64,000 nt of DNA, from assembly GCA_033439765.1 (NCBI GenBank), contig JAULSN010000003.1:5828001-5892000 (forward strand). Reading direction: 5' to 3'. The DNA comes from Lasiosphaeria ovina (Eukaryota; Ascomycota; Sordariomycetes; Sordariales; Lasiosphaeriaceae). Positions within the stretch are counted from its first letter, which is position 1; each line of letters starts with the position of its first letter. The notes beneath the pieces are model-generated. The model was not told the DNA's origin, made no database searches, and saw nothing but the letters and a program-made list of their open reading frames with translations. This document shows, in pieces, positions 22,052 to 33,775 of the stretch. The translations under genes and the position numbers were made by a program.

Positions 22052-23458
22052 TTACCGGGCTTGCCGGGTCCCTATCTGCGCTTGAAAGAATGGATGGCCT
22101 GGCTGTAAATTGGAATCATCAGTGCCGGGATTCCGTGGCTGTATGGCGCTACTGCGATGGTCACGAATTTGAGGAGGACCAAGGTGCCTCTTAGGTGACG
22201 ACTGACCCGCATTAGATGAGTCCCTGCCGCTGGGCGCTGGGCCGTTGCTGGTGCTGACATTGTTCGCCGGATCCTCGTCCAGGATGGCATTCCAATCGGC
22301 CACCTTGCTGTCTCGCCAGGCCAGGATTTCATTTGTCACTTCCTCCTGGCGATTGAGGGTGAACTGATCCAAGCGCTGCAATAACTCGCGCGCTAGTTTG
22401 TCTTTCTCACCGCGCTTCACCTTTTTGTCGAGGGCCATCAAGGCGCTAACGAGACCCTTGGATGACACGGCGCTTCCTTTACTGTCGCCACCAACGGGCG
22501 GCTGTGAGATGGTTGCACGGTCGTTGTCTACAGCATCGTCGGTGGTCGAGTCTTTGGGAAAGAGGTTTCTATGAAACTGCTGCAGGAAGCCGCGTATGCT
22601 CTGGCCGTCGAGTGATTTCGGCCAGCAGTTCATAATCGAATTGGCGGCCTGGGGATTCTTGGTGGCCGTTAAGTTGTTGACGAAGTCTTTGACTTCTGAC
22701 CAAATCCCGGCCCTCTCGTGATCTCTGGTTACTGTCGAGAGAACTAAGTGTCAGTGACGGGACTAGTCATCACAGCCCTTCATGACTGTCAGGGGTCGTA
22801 GAAACAAACCTTTGAGTCCACGTGGGTGGTCAAAACAGAGTCGCTCGACAAGTATGGGTCTTGCGGTGTCGGTAGGGTCGATGTTTCCCTGTACCTCCCA
22901 GATGAGATACTTGATCTCGGCCGCAAAGCGCTCGGGCTGGTCGAAAACCAGGGCCGCCGTAGCGACGGACAGAGAGACCTCTGGGGATGTATCGGACGCG
23001 TTGCGGTTGGCCGTCCACCAATACAGAGACGCCGAGGATCTCGCGACGCTGGGAGGCGCTCCGACGAGTGGTGAAGGGGGGTCCGGGGGAGCCGGGTTGC
23101 TGATGCTCGCATGACCACGCCAGGCCCTATAGGCATCCTCGGGGAGTCTGGTGGGGACGACATTCAAGTACCATAAGGCGCTGGAATAGCGGCAGAGGTC
23201 GTGGGGTCCTAGGGCGGCGAGCCAGGTAGGGTCAGGAGAAACAGCCCTCTCAAGCACCACCTTGGCGGCGCCGCAAGTGGGGTCATTGATGGTCCAGACA
23301 TACGTCGACGAGGCGAGCAGACGCAGAATATGACGTTCAAACAGAGGCGAGCACCGTCGTAGCGCCCGCAACCGAGGCTCCGAGACCTCTAGCCACACGC
23401 CAGATATGGACGCCGCACCGGCTTCCAGGGGATACGAAAGCCAGATTCGGTTCTTCAT
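22052..23458 (-). CDS. Conserved-looking fungal protein of unknown function, 442 residues
   Basis: Two exons (22810-23458 and 22052-22731) with a 78-nt intron (GTTTGT donor, CAG acceptor) joining HPRGLK to VTRDHERAG. The ATG used is 23456-23458 (MKNRIWLSYPLEAG). The N-terminal half is a compact globular region with many Trp and Leu (LRALRRCSPLFERHIL, STYVWTINDPT, YSSALWYLNVVPTRL). The C-terminal third is helical and charged (DKKVKRGEKDKLARELLQRL) and ends in a low-complexity, probably disordered Ser/Pro/Asn tail. No signal peptide, membrane helix or enzyme motif is seen and I cannot name the family. The consistent splice and long open frames make it a convincing gene. Confidence 0.72.
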
Positions 23459-24540
23459 CACGCTTAAGTTGGGTCGGGGTCGTCCAAAGAAGCAAAAAAC
23501 CTACGTAATGGGAATTTGGAACCCATGTAGGTCTGTGCCCTTTTGTTATTTGGCTTCCGATGACTCGGCTCAGGGTCAGGCTCTCGGGTAGACATGGGAG
23601 TAAGGGGGTAGGCCAATGCAGCGCATGGAGGGTCAAAGAGGACAGCGGTGGGCTGTGGCTACACTTTTATCATACTGCCTCGCCGCAGGGCAGTTGAGCG
23701 TGTGTGCAATATGCACACAGCAGGGTTCCCTCTGTGGCTTGGGGCACATTGGGAACCCGACAACTCGGGGGGTTGGCTGCCCTCACCACTGCCCTCCCCC
23801 GTTCCTACAGTACATCTTTTTCAGCAAGCGGTCAAACGAGACGTGTCTGTGCCGGCTGGGAAATAGTGGGCATTGCCAGGTGTATCAGGTACTTGGACGC
23901 AGCGAGACTTGTTGTGAGAGGCGGTGCGCTTGGTTCGCGGACGTGGGCATTTGACTCTGCGCATACTTTCGTCACGGAAACGCGGCGAGCTCTACAGATC
24001 CAAATTGGAAAGCCGATGCCGTTGTACCCTGGACCAGAGTTCGGCAGCTGATAAGACGCCAGGACAATGACGACGTGTGATTGGTCGTAAATATCCTCGA
24101 TTTGTGGAGTTGGGTGTGGGGTGTGGGGTGAATTGATTTAATTGGTTGGTGGATGCAGCAAGGATGGGCATGGACCGCCTGGGGCGCAGTGCTTTCGAGG
24201 CGGAGGCTTCACCCAACTTCCCCAAAAAGTGTGATTATTGGAAGTGGCAGCAAGCCACGAACCGGTCCAGACCTTTAACCAGGCCTCTGGCACGGGCAAG
24301 ACTCTCTAATTTTGGCGTGCGCCGGGTTCCGGCGCAGGCGCTTCGCGTGTCTTAAGGCTGTCAATATTGTTTCCGCTTCCCATTTATTTCTCGCTGTCAT
24401 GATGGTTCTTCTCTCTTTCGAGTTTGCGCTTTCGTCTGGTTTTGTTTCGTGACTTTCGTCTTTTTCAAGTTTTTTTCGTCGCAATCTTTCCCCCCCCCCC
24501 TCTTTAGATTTGCCAAAAGGATCGACTCTGAGTTCGCATA
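23459..24540. promoter_or_regulatory. Divergent promoter region of the unknown gene and the ammonium transporter
   Basis: About 1.1 kb with no coding frame. The right end is a strongly pyrimidine-rich leader described separately. GATA-type sites would be expected for an ammonium transporter, but I do not claim specific ones. Confidence 0.5.
24408..24505 (+). promoter_or_regulatory. Pyrimidine-rich leader before the ammonium transporter, with a C11 run
   Basis: A CT-rich tract ends in eleven consecutive C (24490-24500) about 40 bp before the ATG. CT-rich tracts just upstream of the transcription start are typical of well-expressed filamentous fungal genes. The link to expression here is inference. 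Confidence 0.5.
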
Positions 24541-26692
24541 ATGGAGCCTGTCACTATCCGAATCCAGCCGCCACCAGCCGCCACCGTCACGGTCGTGCCT
24601 TACGCGACGGTGCTTGCCCACCCAGAGCTCTTTTACTCGGTGAGCACCTCACCTTCCTGCTCTCAGTACCTCCAGTCTCATGGGACGGTATCCACAGTCT
24701 AACCATCTCGAGTCAACAGGCCGCCGACATTGCCTGGGTCATGACCGCCTCGGCCCTTGTCTTCATCATGATTCCCGCCCTATCGCTCATTTACTCCGGG
24801 CTGAGCAATCGGTCTTATGCCATGACCATGTTCCGACTGCCCATGCTCACTGCCGCCGTCGTCGGGCTGCAGGTCCGTCTAGTTCCAGTCCTCTCACCAA
24901 CTCCTTGGCGTTTCGCATGCACGCCATGTTCGAGCACCCACCACGTCTAACCCAGAAAACCAGTGGGCCCTTTGGAACTACTCCCTAACATTCACCGACG
25001 GCAGCCTTTCCTCAGGCTGGTATGGAGGAGAGTCGAGAGCAAACGGACTTCGAGATGTTGTGGCTCGACCCATCGAGGTCGGAAATGGACCTGGCGGACA
25101 GCCCATCCCCGAGCTGCTCCTCGTGCTCTACGAGGCCATGTTTGCTTGCTTCACGTACGATGTTTCTTAAGCTGTCCATTCCACCCAACCACAGAGTCTT
25201 TTCCTTTGCTCAGTGCAGTCTAACTAACTTGTCCAGGGCCGCCCTCGTCTGCGGCGGCGTCATGCATAAAGTCAAGCCGGCCCGATTCCTCGCCTTCATA
25301 ACCCTCTGGTCCATGCTTGTCTACGATCCCGTCGCCCGCTGGACCTGGCACGAAAAGGGCTGGTCCAACAGAATGGGTGTCATGGACTTTGCTGGTGGCA
25401 CTCCTGTCCACATAACCTCTGGTACCACAGTGGCTGCATTTTCCGTCTTTTATGACTTTGAGTTCTCGGGCATGAACCTCTTCCACTACGCATGGGTATG
25501 CATTTGCCGCATCCTTTTGCGCCTGGCACACAACATCGAGGTAGCGTGGACATTCGTCAAGAGTTCGGGCATCATATTCTCTCACATTTTTCGAGACGAT
25601 AACAGCTCATTGAACATTGAGATCAAAATTGACCCCGAACCCAATTCTGCCGCCGACGACAACTTGTTCGAGCCTTACAACGTCAACTATCTCGTGCTCG
25701 GAACAGCCTTGCTCTGGTTCGGCTGGGCTGGCTTCAATGGTGGGTCGGCAATGGGAGCCAATCTCCGCGGCGTTTCCGCCTGGCTGTCCACCCACATTGC
25801 CGCTTCTGCCGGGGGCTGCGCCGGCCTTTTCTGGAATTGGGCGGGCAAGCTGCTTTCAAAGCTGCTTTCAAAGGACCCTGATAGGAGTCCTATTAACCAA
25901 CGATATGAGGATGTGACAGTCCTCTCTTTCTGCGATGGTGCCATAGCTGGTATGGTAGCCATCACCCCTGGCGCCGGATACGTAAGCCAACACTTTCTAT
26001 AATCCCATAAGTCTCAATAGCTGTCCTAAGCTAAGCAACATCTGCACAGGTTCCCGTATGGAGTGCCCCGATATTTGGCCTTGTGGCAGCCGTGTTTGTC
26101 ATGTTTGTCAAGAAGGACTCCAAAATTCTGCTTACCCATGACAAGCTCTACGTTTTTGCTGTCCATGCTGGGGCCGGCTTTGTCGGAATGTGTCTTACCG
26201 GTGTGTTGGCGGAGTAAGTACATTCAAATTTCCTGATCTCGAAGAGTAGAAAGAAGCACGTGCTGAACAAGATACGTCCGCACAGCTCCGTAACCATCGG
26301 CCTCGATGGTCATTCGGCGATGCCGAACCCGAAATACGGCAAGGGCCGTCGCCTTGTGTACGTTTCTGCTCCGCTTCTCATCTCGCAAATCTGCGTAGTG
26401 GCTAACTTGCTTGCATTTTTTGGGGGGGGGGGGCAGCGTCCAATTTGGTGACGCGCTGGCTGCTGTGGGCTACGTGTTTGTCATGACCATCGTCATCCTC
26501 AACTTCATGAAATTCGCTGTCTTTTTCTTCCGCGCCTGCGGGACGAACCCGGCCTCACTGCAAGAGGTCACAGGTTACCATTCTCGGAAAGGCGGCCAGA
26601 TCACAGATAGCCTGCAAGCCACACCAGCACAGCAGTGGTGTGCGGACGGTGCTCAATCCGCCGTCAATATTGCGCTCCAGCCGGTGGCCTAA
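24541..26692 (+). CDS. Ammonium transporter, Mep/Amt family, seven exons
   Basis: Exons 24541-24639, 24720-24872, 24964-25154, 25237-25981, 26050-26213, 26286-26357 and 26437-26692 join in frame into 559 residues, in the usual fungal Mep range. The family imports ammonium across the plasma membrane under nitrogen limitation. Seen: first helix ADIAWVMTASALVFIMIPAL, SLIYSGLSN, the substrate-site Asp in LVYDPVARWTW (D178), the two pore histidines in GGTPVHITSG (H206) and FAVHAGAGFVG (H435), and LGTALLWFGWAGFNGGSA. The cytosolic loop between FSVFYDF and EPYNVNYLVLG is long and hydrophilic, as in other fungal members. The C-terminal tail ends GAQSAVNIALQPVA. The last intron's acceptor follows a run of 12 G, in place of the usual pyrimidine tract. 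Confidence 0.93.
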
Positions 26693-27145
26693 AGAGGAAA
26701 TGCGGACAGAAAATGGAATTTGGGCAATCTTCAGTGCGAGATGTGACTGGTCAGAATTTCTCCTCTGATCTTGCTCGTCTTCAGTGGCATGCTTTTTTGG
26801 CCATTTGGGCTTGCGTCCTCCTCGCGGGCTCGCTTAAGACGCGCTTCGGTCAGCTTGTCTGGCCATTGGTTGCCTTGTGTGTCCGCGCCACCACTTTCTC
26901 GCGCAGCCCCTGTCAAGTACTTGGTACATCATGCAGCAAGATGCAGGCCATCACCAAGTATTCGTGACCATAAGGCTCTACGGTACTGTGTGTCCAACCG
27001 CTGTGTTCATCTCCCGAGCTGATAACAAAGCCATGCCTCTCGCTTGTCCAAGCTCTTGTCTGGCACAACTTGCTTCGAACATGCAACGGCTAAGAGAGGC
27101 AGTTTCCATATCGCCGACCGCTATCGCCCCGTCGAGCCCATAGAT
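26693..27145. other. Intergenic region before the GTPase-RING-patatin gene
   Basis: No ATG in the fusion gene's frame exists upstream of 27146 before a stop. This stretch is taken as 3' flank of the transporter and promoter of the fusion gene. Confidence 0.5.
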
Positions 27146-30100
27146 ATGTCGCAGTTCCGAATACCGCTCCGTACCCGGCATCCGGTCAAGCCTGAGCGTG
27201 GAACCGCCGGCAAGGGTCGAGCGGGCCCGAGCCGCAACAACTCCGAGCCCGACCTGTCGGAGTGCACCTGGTGCCTGAAGCCGGCCTCCTTCTTCCACCC
27301 GCCACTGGCTCGACAGTGTGCAGGCTGTAACTCGTTCGAATTCTACCATATCTCGTGCAAAGTTGATGGCTGTTATACTGTCGACTGCAACCAAGAGGGC
27401 CACCAAGTGTGCTGGCGAGAACATGTGGCTCGATTACCAGACCACCGCCAAGGGGAACACAGCGAGATGGACCCTCGCTACTTCCTCTTCGTCGATGCTG
27501 TCATGCAGTCCGAGAAGGACATGGACAAGTTTGACTCGTTGCAGTCGCTAGACCGACTGGCCCGCTGGTTCTCGGTCAACCGAGTTAGAGATGAAGAGGC
27601 TCAACTTTGGCTGTATGACCGTTTCACTAGACTGTGCGATCCGGGTCGGACGGGGAACATCGATAAGGAAAGCCATTTCCCAACTTTTGTGTCCTTCATC
27701 GGCAGCACCACGGCGGGCAAGTCCACCATTCTTCGAGCCATTCTGCTGCTTGGTTTGCTGGACGCTTCTGCCGCCGACGATGGCGAAGCCTCCAGCAACA
27801 ACAACCTCGACGGCGGAAGCCGCGGAGGCGGCCGCACCAATATAACAACGGAGCGCATGGGGCATATCATCAAGCAGGTCAGAGACGGCAAACACCAACT
27901 TCCGGTACCGAAGTCTGGCGTGCTAGACCACAAGACCAGCCCGACCACGTTCGGTGTGCACCTATACCGTGACGAGAACCAACTGCCTCCGCCAACGGCC
28001 CTCGCCCACCGACGCACGACAGGGTTCAACACCTCATATGCATATGGCGGTACCGCCTCGGACAAGCCCAAATACCCGCTGCTGCTCGTTGACTGCGAGG
28101 GATTCGAGGCCGGCGAAGCGCCACCAATCGCTATGCAGCAGGCCGAGCCTGACGACGACGACGACGCGGGCCTCCTGAAGCTGCCAATCACGGCGCCGTG
28201 CTACGGGCAGCGCGGACAAGGAGGCGTGGATCTTTTCTATGCACGCGTGCTGCACGCCATCAGCGACGTTATCGTCTACATCACCCAGGGCGACAACATC
28301 ATGCATAACCTGCAAAAGATTCTCGAGTGGGCAGCAGCCGCCGTCGACAAGTCGTACAACCAGCCCACGCGCAAGACACTCATCATCGTGCGCAACAAGG
28401 AACGCGACTTCCTCGAGGCCGAGGAGATCGACGGCGAGGCTCCCATGACGGACGACCAGCTCGAGCAGTTATATCTGTACTCGCACGCCGAGGTGCTCTG
28501 GAAGGGGTCGACGGTGCTGACCGAGTTTGTGCGCAAGCACAACGCTCTCGTCCGGCCCGAGGACCGTATCGAGGACAACGCCCAGCTGTACGCCGTGCTG
28601 TTTCACCGCATCCGCGTGTGCTGGATTCCTGATCGCGGCGAGCGGGGTGCCGCCAGCCCGGCTCGCGTCGAGCGCGTCTATAGGCACTTCCGCGGCCTGC
28701 GCGCCCACATCGAGGCCGCCGCCGTCGAGGAGCAGACGCTCCGCGCTCGCAGCTTTGCTCAGTACAATGTTCCTGCGCTGGCTCACATTCTCGGCGAGAT
28801 TTTTGAACATTTTCGTGCCAATGAGGGGCCGCTCGACTTTTTCTTGGCGACCAGGGGCAATAACCCTTCGCCGTCCAACATGGCTGAGCATATTGCCAAC
28901 TTCCTTCGGCTTACGTTAGGCCAGGAGCAAGAGCAGCAGCAGCAAGATGGCGGGATTGCAGAGCCAGACAAGATCGACTGTGCGGTTGTTTCGGCAGTGG
29001 CCCTTGCCTTTTTGATCCGGGTGCGAAGGACGTTTACGAATGGTTGGTTCATGTTTTGTTTACTTTAACCCCTTATTGACAAACCCCCTATCTTGTGGCC
29101 TCTCTCGGGGCGACTGTTGGATCTAACAATTGCCACAGTGCAGGCGCCACAAGACATGTTCGACCGGGAGCTAAAGTCGTCATGGACTGAGGCTGTCGAG
29201 TTATACATTGAGAAATACGAGCCATGCCTCTACCGATGGCGGCTTGCCCGCGGCGGCGAGTCGGTTGCCTGCAGCATCCGCGGCCGGTCCAAGCACAAGA
29301 TGCACGTAGCCGGCGGCGGCGGAGACGTGCAGTGCGCCGAGGGCGAGTTCTGGCAACGCAAGTCGTGGAGCGAGGCTGAGAGAGAAGGCTGGATCCGCAA
29401 CATCAAGCGCCGCTTTGTCGAAATGTGCCTCGCCGTTCTCGCCGTTGGGCCACAGCCGCATCCGCCGCCTGGGCCGAATCCGATTTCTCGTCAGTCGCCC
29501 TTGTCATCATCGTCGCCCAACAGTCTACTACTGGCCCTGCGCCACAGTACGCATCACGACCTGCAGTCGGTGTGGAGTCGCCTACGCAGCAACAAGACGT
29601 GCCTAGCTTGCCTAGAGACTGCGCCAGACCATGTGCTGCCATGCGGTCATGCCTTTTGTCCTCGCTGCATCCAGGAAATGGCCAAGCCGTCTCGTTGGCT
29701 AGAGTGCGCCTTTGAGGTCGGCGGCTGCATCTTGTGTGGCGGGCATGACATGCATCAGGTTCAGCTCAAGCCGCGGTGCGCCGGTGTACGGATTCTCACA
29801 CTCGACGGCGGCGGCATTCGTGGAATGGTCGAGATCGCGCTGTTGCAGCAGATCAGGAGGGAGGTCGGGCTCAACATTAGCATCCGCGAGATGTTTGACC
29901 TGGTAGTGGGCACAAGCACAGGTATGTGTCAACTCGCTTTTTGTGGACTTGTCTCTATTCGTCGCGTACCAGCTGACTTTGTACGTCTCAGGTGGCATCA
30001 TCGCCCTGGGCCTGGTCATGACAGACCAGCAGCTGGACGACCTGGCGGCATTCTTCGAGAGGGCCGCCAGGGACACGTTCAGCAACCCGAACTTCGGATC

Positions 30101-31457
30101 CAAGGCGCTGGCCAAAGCCATGATACTCCTTGGCAGCTGCGAGAGCCTGTACCCGGAGACAAACCTGAAGCAAGCCCTTACCAACCATTTTGGCACATCG
30201 ACTCCCCTCTTCGCGCCCTCGACCTCGCGGCCCTTTCAGAGCACGACGCGAGTGGCCGTAACAACGGCCAAGGACCTGCTCAATGGCGGCAGCACGCACA
30301 GCCTCATCGCTAACTATAACCGGCCTCAGGGCGACTGGGCCCACTTTGAGCGCGAGGAGGACCCGGCCACCGACATGGCCATTTGGGAAGCCGCCATGGC
30401 CACATCGGCGGCACCCATCTTCCTTCCCGAATTCCGCAAGCCCAACAACCAGACTCCCTACCGCGACGGCGCCCTCTACGCCAACTGCCCCGCGCGCCTG
30501 GCCCTAGAGGAACAAGCGCGACTATGGGGCCACGACGGCGGCGGCGGCGGCGCATGCCTCGACATCTTGGTTTCGCTAGGGACAGGCCACCAGGAAGGTC
30601 GACAGCTGAAGCTGCCCAAGGCCCTGAGGTTCAAGTTTGCGAAGCCAATACTATCTGCCTTTCAGCAGCAAATGAACAGCGATGCCAAGTGGGACGAGGT
30701 CGAAGCCGCCACGCCACTACTCACGCGCCGCCGCCTGTACCGCCTCAACCCGGACATCAAGCCGTCCAGGCGCGGCCGCGACTATGTTAACCTCGACAGC
30801 TACGACGAGATGCCAGCTCTGCACGCGGCCGTGACGCTGTGGGCCGCTAAGCCAGAGAACCGGCTTGAGATACGACTCATTGCCCGCACGCTGATGGCGA
30901 ATCTGTTCTTTTACGAGCCGGACGCGACTCCTCACTTTGAGAGCCCCGGGCTGGTGGGCGGCAGCAGCTACGACAGCGGGAGCGGGGGTGGCGGAGGAAG
31001 CACATCCGTCCTACACGGCTCGATCCGCTGCCGACTGCAGCATGACAGCGCGCCGACGCGGGCACTGCTGGGCGACAAGGTGAGTGCCTTTTGGTGTGCG
31101 AGCGCGAGCCGGACCGAGGCGTCGGCGTCGGCTTCGGGAAATGGCGGCGGCATGGGTGTGCCGCCGAGCCGGTGGCAGGTTGTAAAGCATGATGCCGGTA
31201 GCGAGCGCATAATTCACTCGCCGGCCGACATGGTGTTTGATGAAGGAGACGGCGGCGGCGACGACGACCACCGCATCAGGAGGTTCCGGCTACCCGTCGA
31301 CCTCGGCCGGCTGATGCAGCGCGCGGGCCTGAACGAGCACCAGCCTTACTGTGTGTTGGCGGTCAAGCTGACGGGCGTTGACGAGCCGTTTGCTATCAGC
31401 GGGTTCCCGGCCACGCTGCAGGAGCTAGGCGAGCGGGCGCGGAGCCAGTGGATTTGA
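27146..31457 (+). CDS. Fusion protein: Cys-rich zinc-binding region, P-loop GTPase, RING finger, patatin-like phospholipase
   Basis: Exons 27146-29042, 29139-29921 and 29992-31457 join into 1381 residues. Residues 40-100 are Cys-rich (CTWC, CAGC, CKVDGC). A GTPase follows: P-loop GSTTAGKST (186-194), G3 DCEG (316-319) and a G4-like RNKERD (416-421), resembling the GB1/dynamin-like group. A RING finger starts at C787 (CLACLETAPDHVLPCGHAFC). A patatin domain completes it: GGGIRG oxyanion motif (856-861), nucleophile GTSTGG with Ser892, and catalytic Asp1052 in YRDGALYANCP. Patatins hydrolyse membrane phospholipids; in fungi and bacteria they act as cell-death effectors (N. crassa PLP-1, CBASS CapV). 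Both catalytic residues are intact. I infer a nucleotide-gated phospholipase, perhaps autoregulated by ubiquitination. No signal or membrane helix. The second intron falls inside GTST-GG. Confidence 0.9.
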
Positions 31458-32284
31458 GGGTTATGTTGTGCGCGAGAAGTGACCGCGCGGTGCCTAGTTG
31501 AGCACCAACTTGATGGAAGAGCTTCAGCCATACCAACAACATGCCACGCGAGATCCAGCGGGCTGTTGTCACTCAAGCACGTAAGTTGCTACAAGGTATG
31601 TAACGTGATCTAGGAAGAACAAAATATACCGAACGTCCAAGAGAAGTCATTCTTGGCGTGCGTATCAGCCTATTAGGGATATTCTTTCCTTGTGTTTGTT
31701 CTCCAATCCCTCCAAGATAGTCGTGAAATCAGCCCAGCTCTCGCATCACCTCCGCACTTTCTCCAGCAACCGCGATTACAATCTTTGCATGCTGGCCGTC
31801 GGACTGAGGTAGTGTGATCCAGGCAGATCTATCAGCAAGGTTGGCAGGGATGACAGCCAGCTGATGGAAAACTCTCAGGGAATAGAAATTATTTCTGTTC
31901 TCTGCGCTCCTCGTGGCTCCTTGGAGAAATACCCGTTATTGTTGAATCGATGTCCAGCAGCACTGATCTCTCCAATAGCTCCGCAATGAGCCAATAACGC
32001 GAAAAGCATTCCCTCTAGAGCTAGTGACCAGAGACCACGTCTCGTAGTGATGGATCGGCAAGTCCAGCACTCTCTGCCAGCGGCAGCCTCCCATGGTCGC
32101 AGTGAGAACAATGCATCCCCCACAATTCCAAAGATCGGCGGAAAGCTCAGCATATATTAATACTCTTCCACCGCTTCTGCTTTTCTGAGTCAAGGTTGGG
32201 CTTTTTCCATACTCGGATGTCGGAATCCCTTCAACACACGAATCCCAGGAGACGAGTAGGTAGTGTCCACAAGGACTGAAGTGT
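31458..32284. other. Intergenic region
   Basis: Frames on both strands are short and unrelated to known families. It ends at the left copy of the duplicated promoter-like block. Confidence 0.45.
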
Positions 32285-32493
32285 ATCACCGAAATCATGT
32301 ACATCGACTTCACAAATCGGAAACCCTAGGGAAGACTACGAGTTGGCTTTGGAAGACGCCACCTCTTCGTCCAGGGCAAAAAGAAGGAGAAAAAGGCGAG
32401 AATCTCGATTTTGAGGGTCTCGGTCGGGTTAAATTACCCGCTACTTGCTATTTTCTTCCTCCTATTCCCACCAAGTTAGCCATCCCTCCCCCC
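32285..32493 (+). repeat. Left copy of a duplicated promoter-like block of about 208 bp
   Basis: Aligns by eye over its whole length with 43741-43947 in the same orientation at roughly 80% identity; both copies start with atcaccgaaatcatgt and end in ccaccaagttagcc followed by a CT tract. Most differences are transitions. Here the block ends 24 bp before the ATG of a dead ORF; the other copy ends 11 bp before the HET-ankyrin ATG. Confidence 0.85.
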
Positions 32494-32517
32494 GAAAAGC
32501 ACTTTTCAACCGCAGCC

Positions 32518-33186
32518 ATGGCTCCTTCATTCGTTGTCACAGATGACCAAGTCAAATACGCGAATGTGGCAAAGAATAACCACGCCGAGACTACCCTCCA
32601 CGGCTGCTCTGCACTTAGCGTCACATAGGCGAGCGCCAGCTCGAGCGCGCCAATGCCAACCGTGTTCGCGTGCCTGAACGGGACGGCCATCAACAACGAG
32701 CAGACACGAACAGCGCTCTTGGCCAAAATCGGCATCTAAAATGACAAGGGGATAACAGCCCATACGGCCGCCCCGGTCGACGTGAGCTACATCTACGCCG
32801 AGAAACCCAAGGGCACTCCGTAGTATGCGACTGCCAACCAAAAAATCAACGAGTGGCTCCGGGCCTACCTCAATTCCCACGGCTTGACGGCGGTCAGGAT
32901 TAGAGCCGTGCCCTACTTCAACACCAATACCGCACAGGGGGTGAAGATCTCGTACTGTTCCGAATATCACAACTGTTGGAATGACGCGCATGTCAGTCAA
33001 GGGAGCCTGCGGCTCTGCGACCCAGCCACGCAGTGGCTGTGGTGGCGCAGAGCAGGGTATATATATCGGCCTACGGCCGCCTGCTCAGTGCAACAAGAAA
33101 AAGAAGAACACACAACGAATCCATCACTTAAACCACCAGCTCACAGCGCGCAGCGCACCCTGTTGATTCCAGTACCGGTACCCTAG
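32518..33186 (+). pseudogene. Dead ORF with three in-frame stops behind the duplicated promoter block
   Basis: Starting at the ATG at 32518, a single frame of 222 codons runs to TAG at 33184-33186 without frameshift, but is broken by TAG at codon 37 (32626), TAA at codon 74 (32737) and TAG at codon 102 (32821). The amino-acid sequence between the breaks looks protein-like (YATANQKINEWLRAYLN, VRIRAVPYFNTNT, ISYCSEYHNCWND). Each stop could derive from CAG or CAA by one C to T change in a CpA context, the signature of repeat-induced point mutation. I do not recognise the family. The alternative, that these are introns in a live gene, lacks suitable splice sites at each stop. Confidence 0.65.
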
Positions 33187-33775
33187 TGATTCCAACAACA
33201 ACGGCCCCGAAGGCCCGGTCATACTCAACTAGTCGGCCACGCGCGAAACAACTCGAGGGCTGTGTCCACTGTGGGCAGTCGTCCGAGTAAGTTGCTAAAC
33301 CAAGTTGGCAAGGCGGTTTGGAATTGACTACGGCGGGTCTGCGTCGGATGGCGCTGCCGTCAGGTCTTTGGACAAGTCCAGTACAGGGAAATGGTGTGGA
33401 TATTCGGGTCACGACCAAATAAAACGAGAGTTGGTCGTGCTGGTCACGGTTTTCGATTAAATAGATTTTGCGGTGCTGGCCACGGCTTTGTTTCATTAAT
33501 CGAACTTGTCTCCTCAGTCTCCCCGTGTTGAGGGCTCCTCGCCTCATGTTGAATCCGAAGTTGAAAATTGAGTTTGCTTTGGTTATCTGATTGGTTCAGA
33601 GACTCGTTGCAACATTGCCGAGCAAACATGTGTGGATGATGATATTGGAAATCGCCTGGCAACCCGCAGATTGGGCCTGGCGTACATTAGCTCATCAACG
33701 CCTGCGTCGACGAGTCAACCCAGCCGAGTGAATCCTCTTCGAGCGCCGCGATGGAGTTCGCATTGACATCCCGTG
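33187..33775. other. Intergenic region
   Basis: Between the dead ORF and the 3' end of the SNF2 gene. No feature recognised on either strand. Confidence 0.45.

Noticed and set aside
25498..25610. Possible extra intron in the ammonium-transporter loop (GTATGC after HYAW)
   Set aside because: The segment is open in frame, the nearest acceptor would shift the frame, and long loops at this place are normal in fungal Mep proteins.
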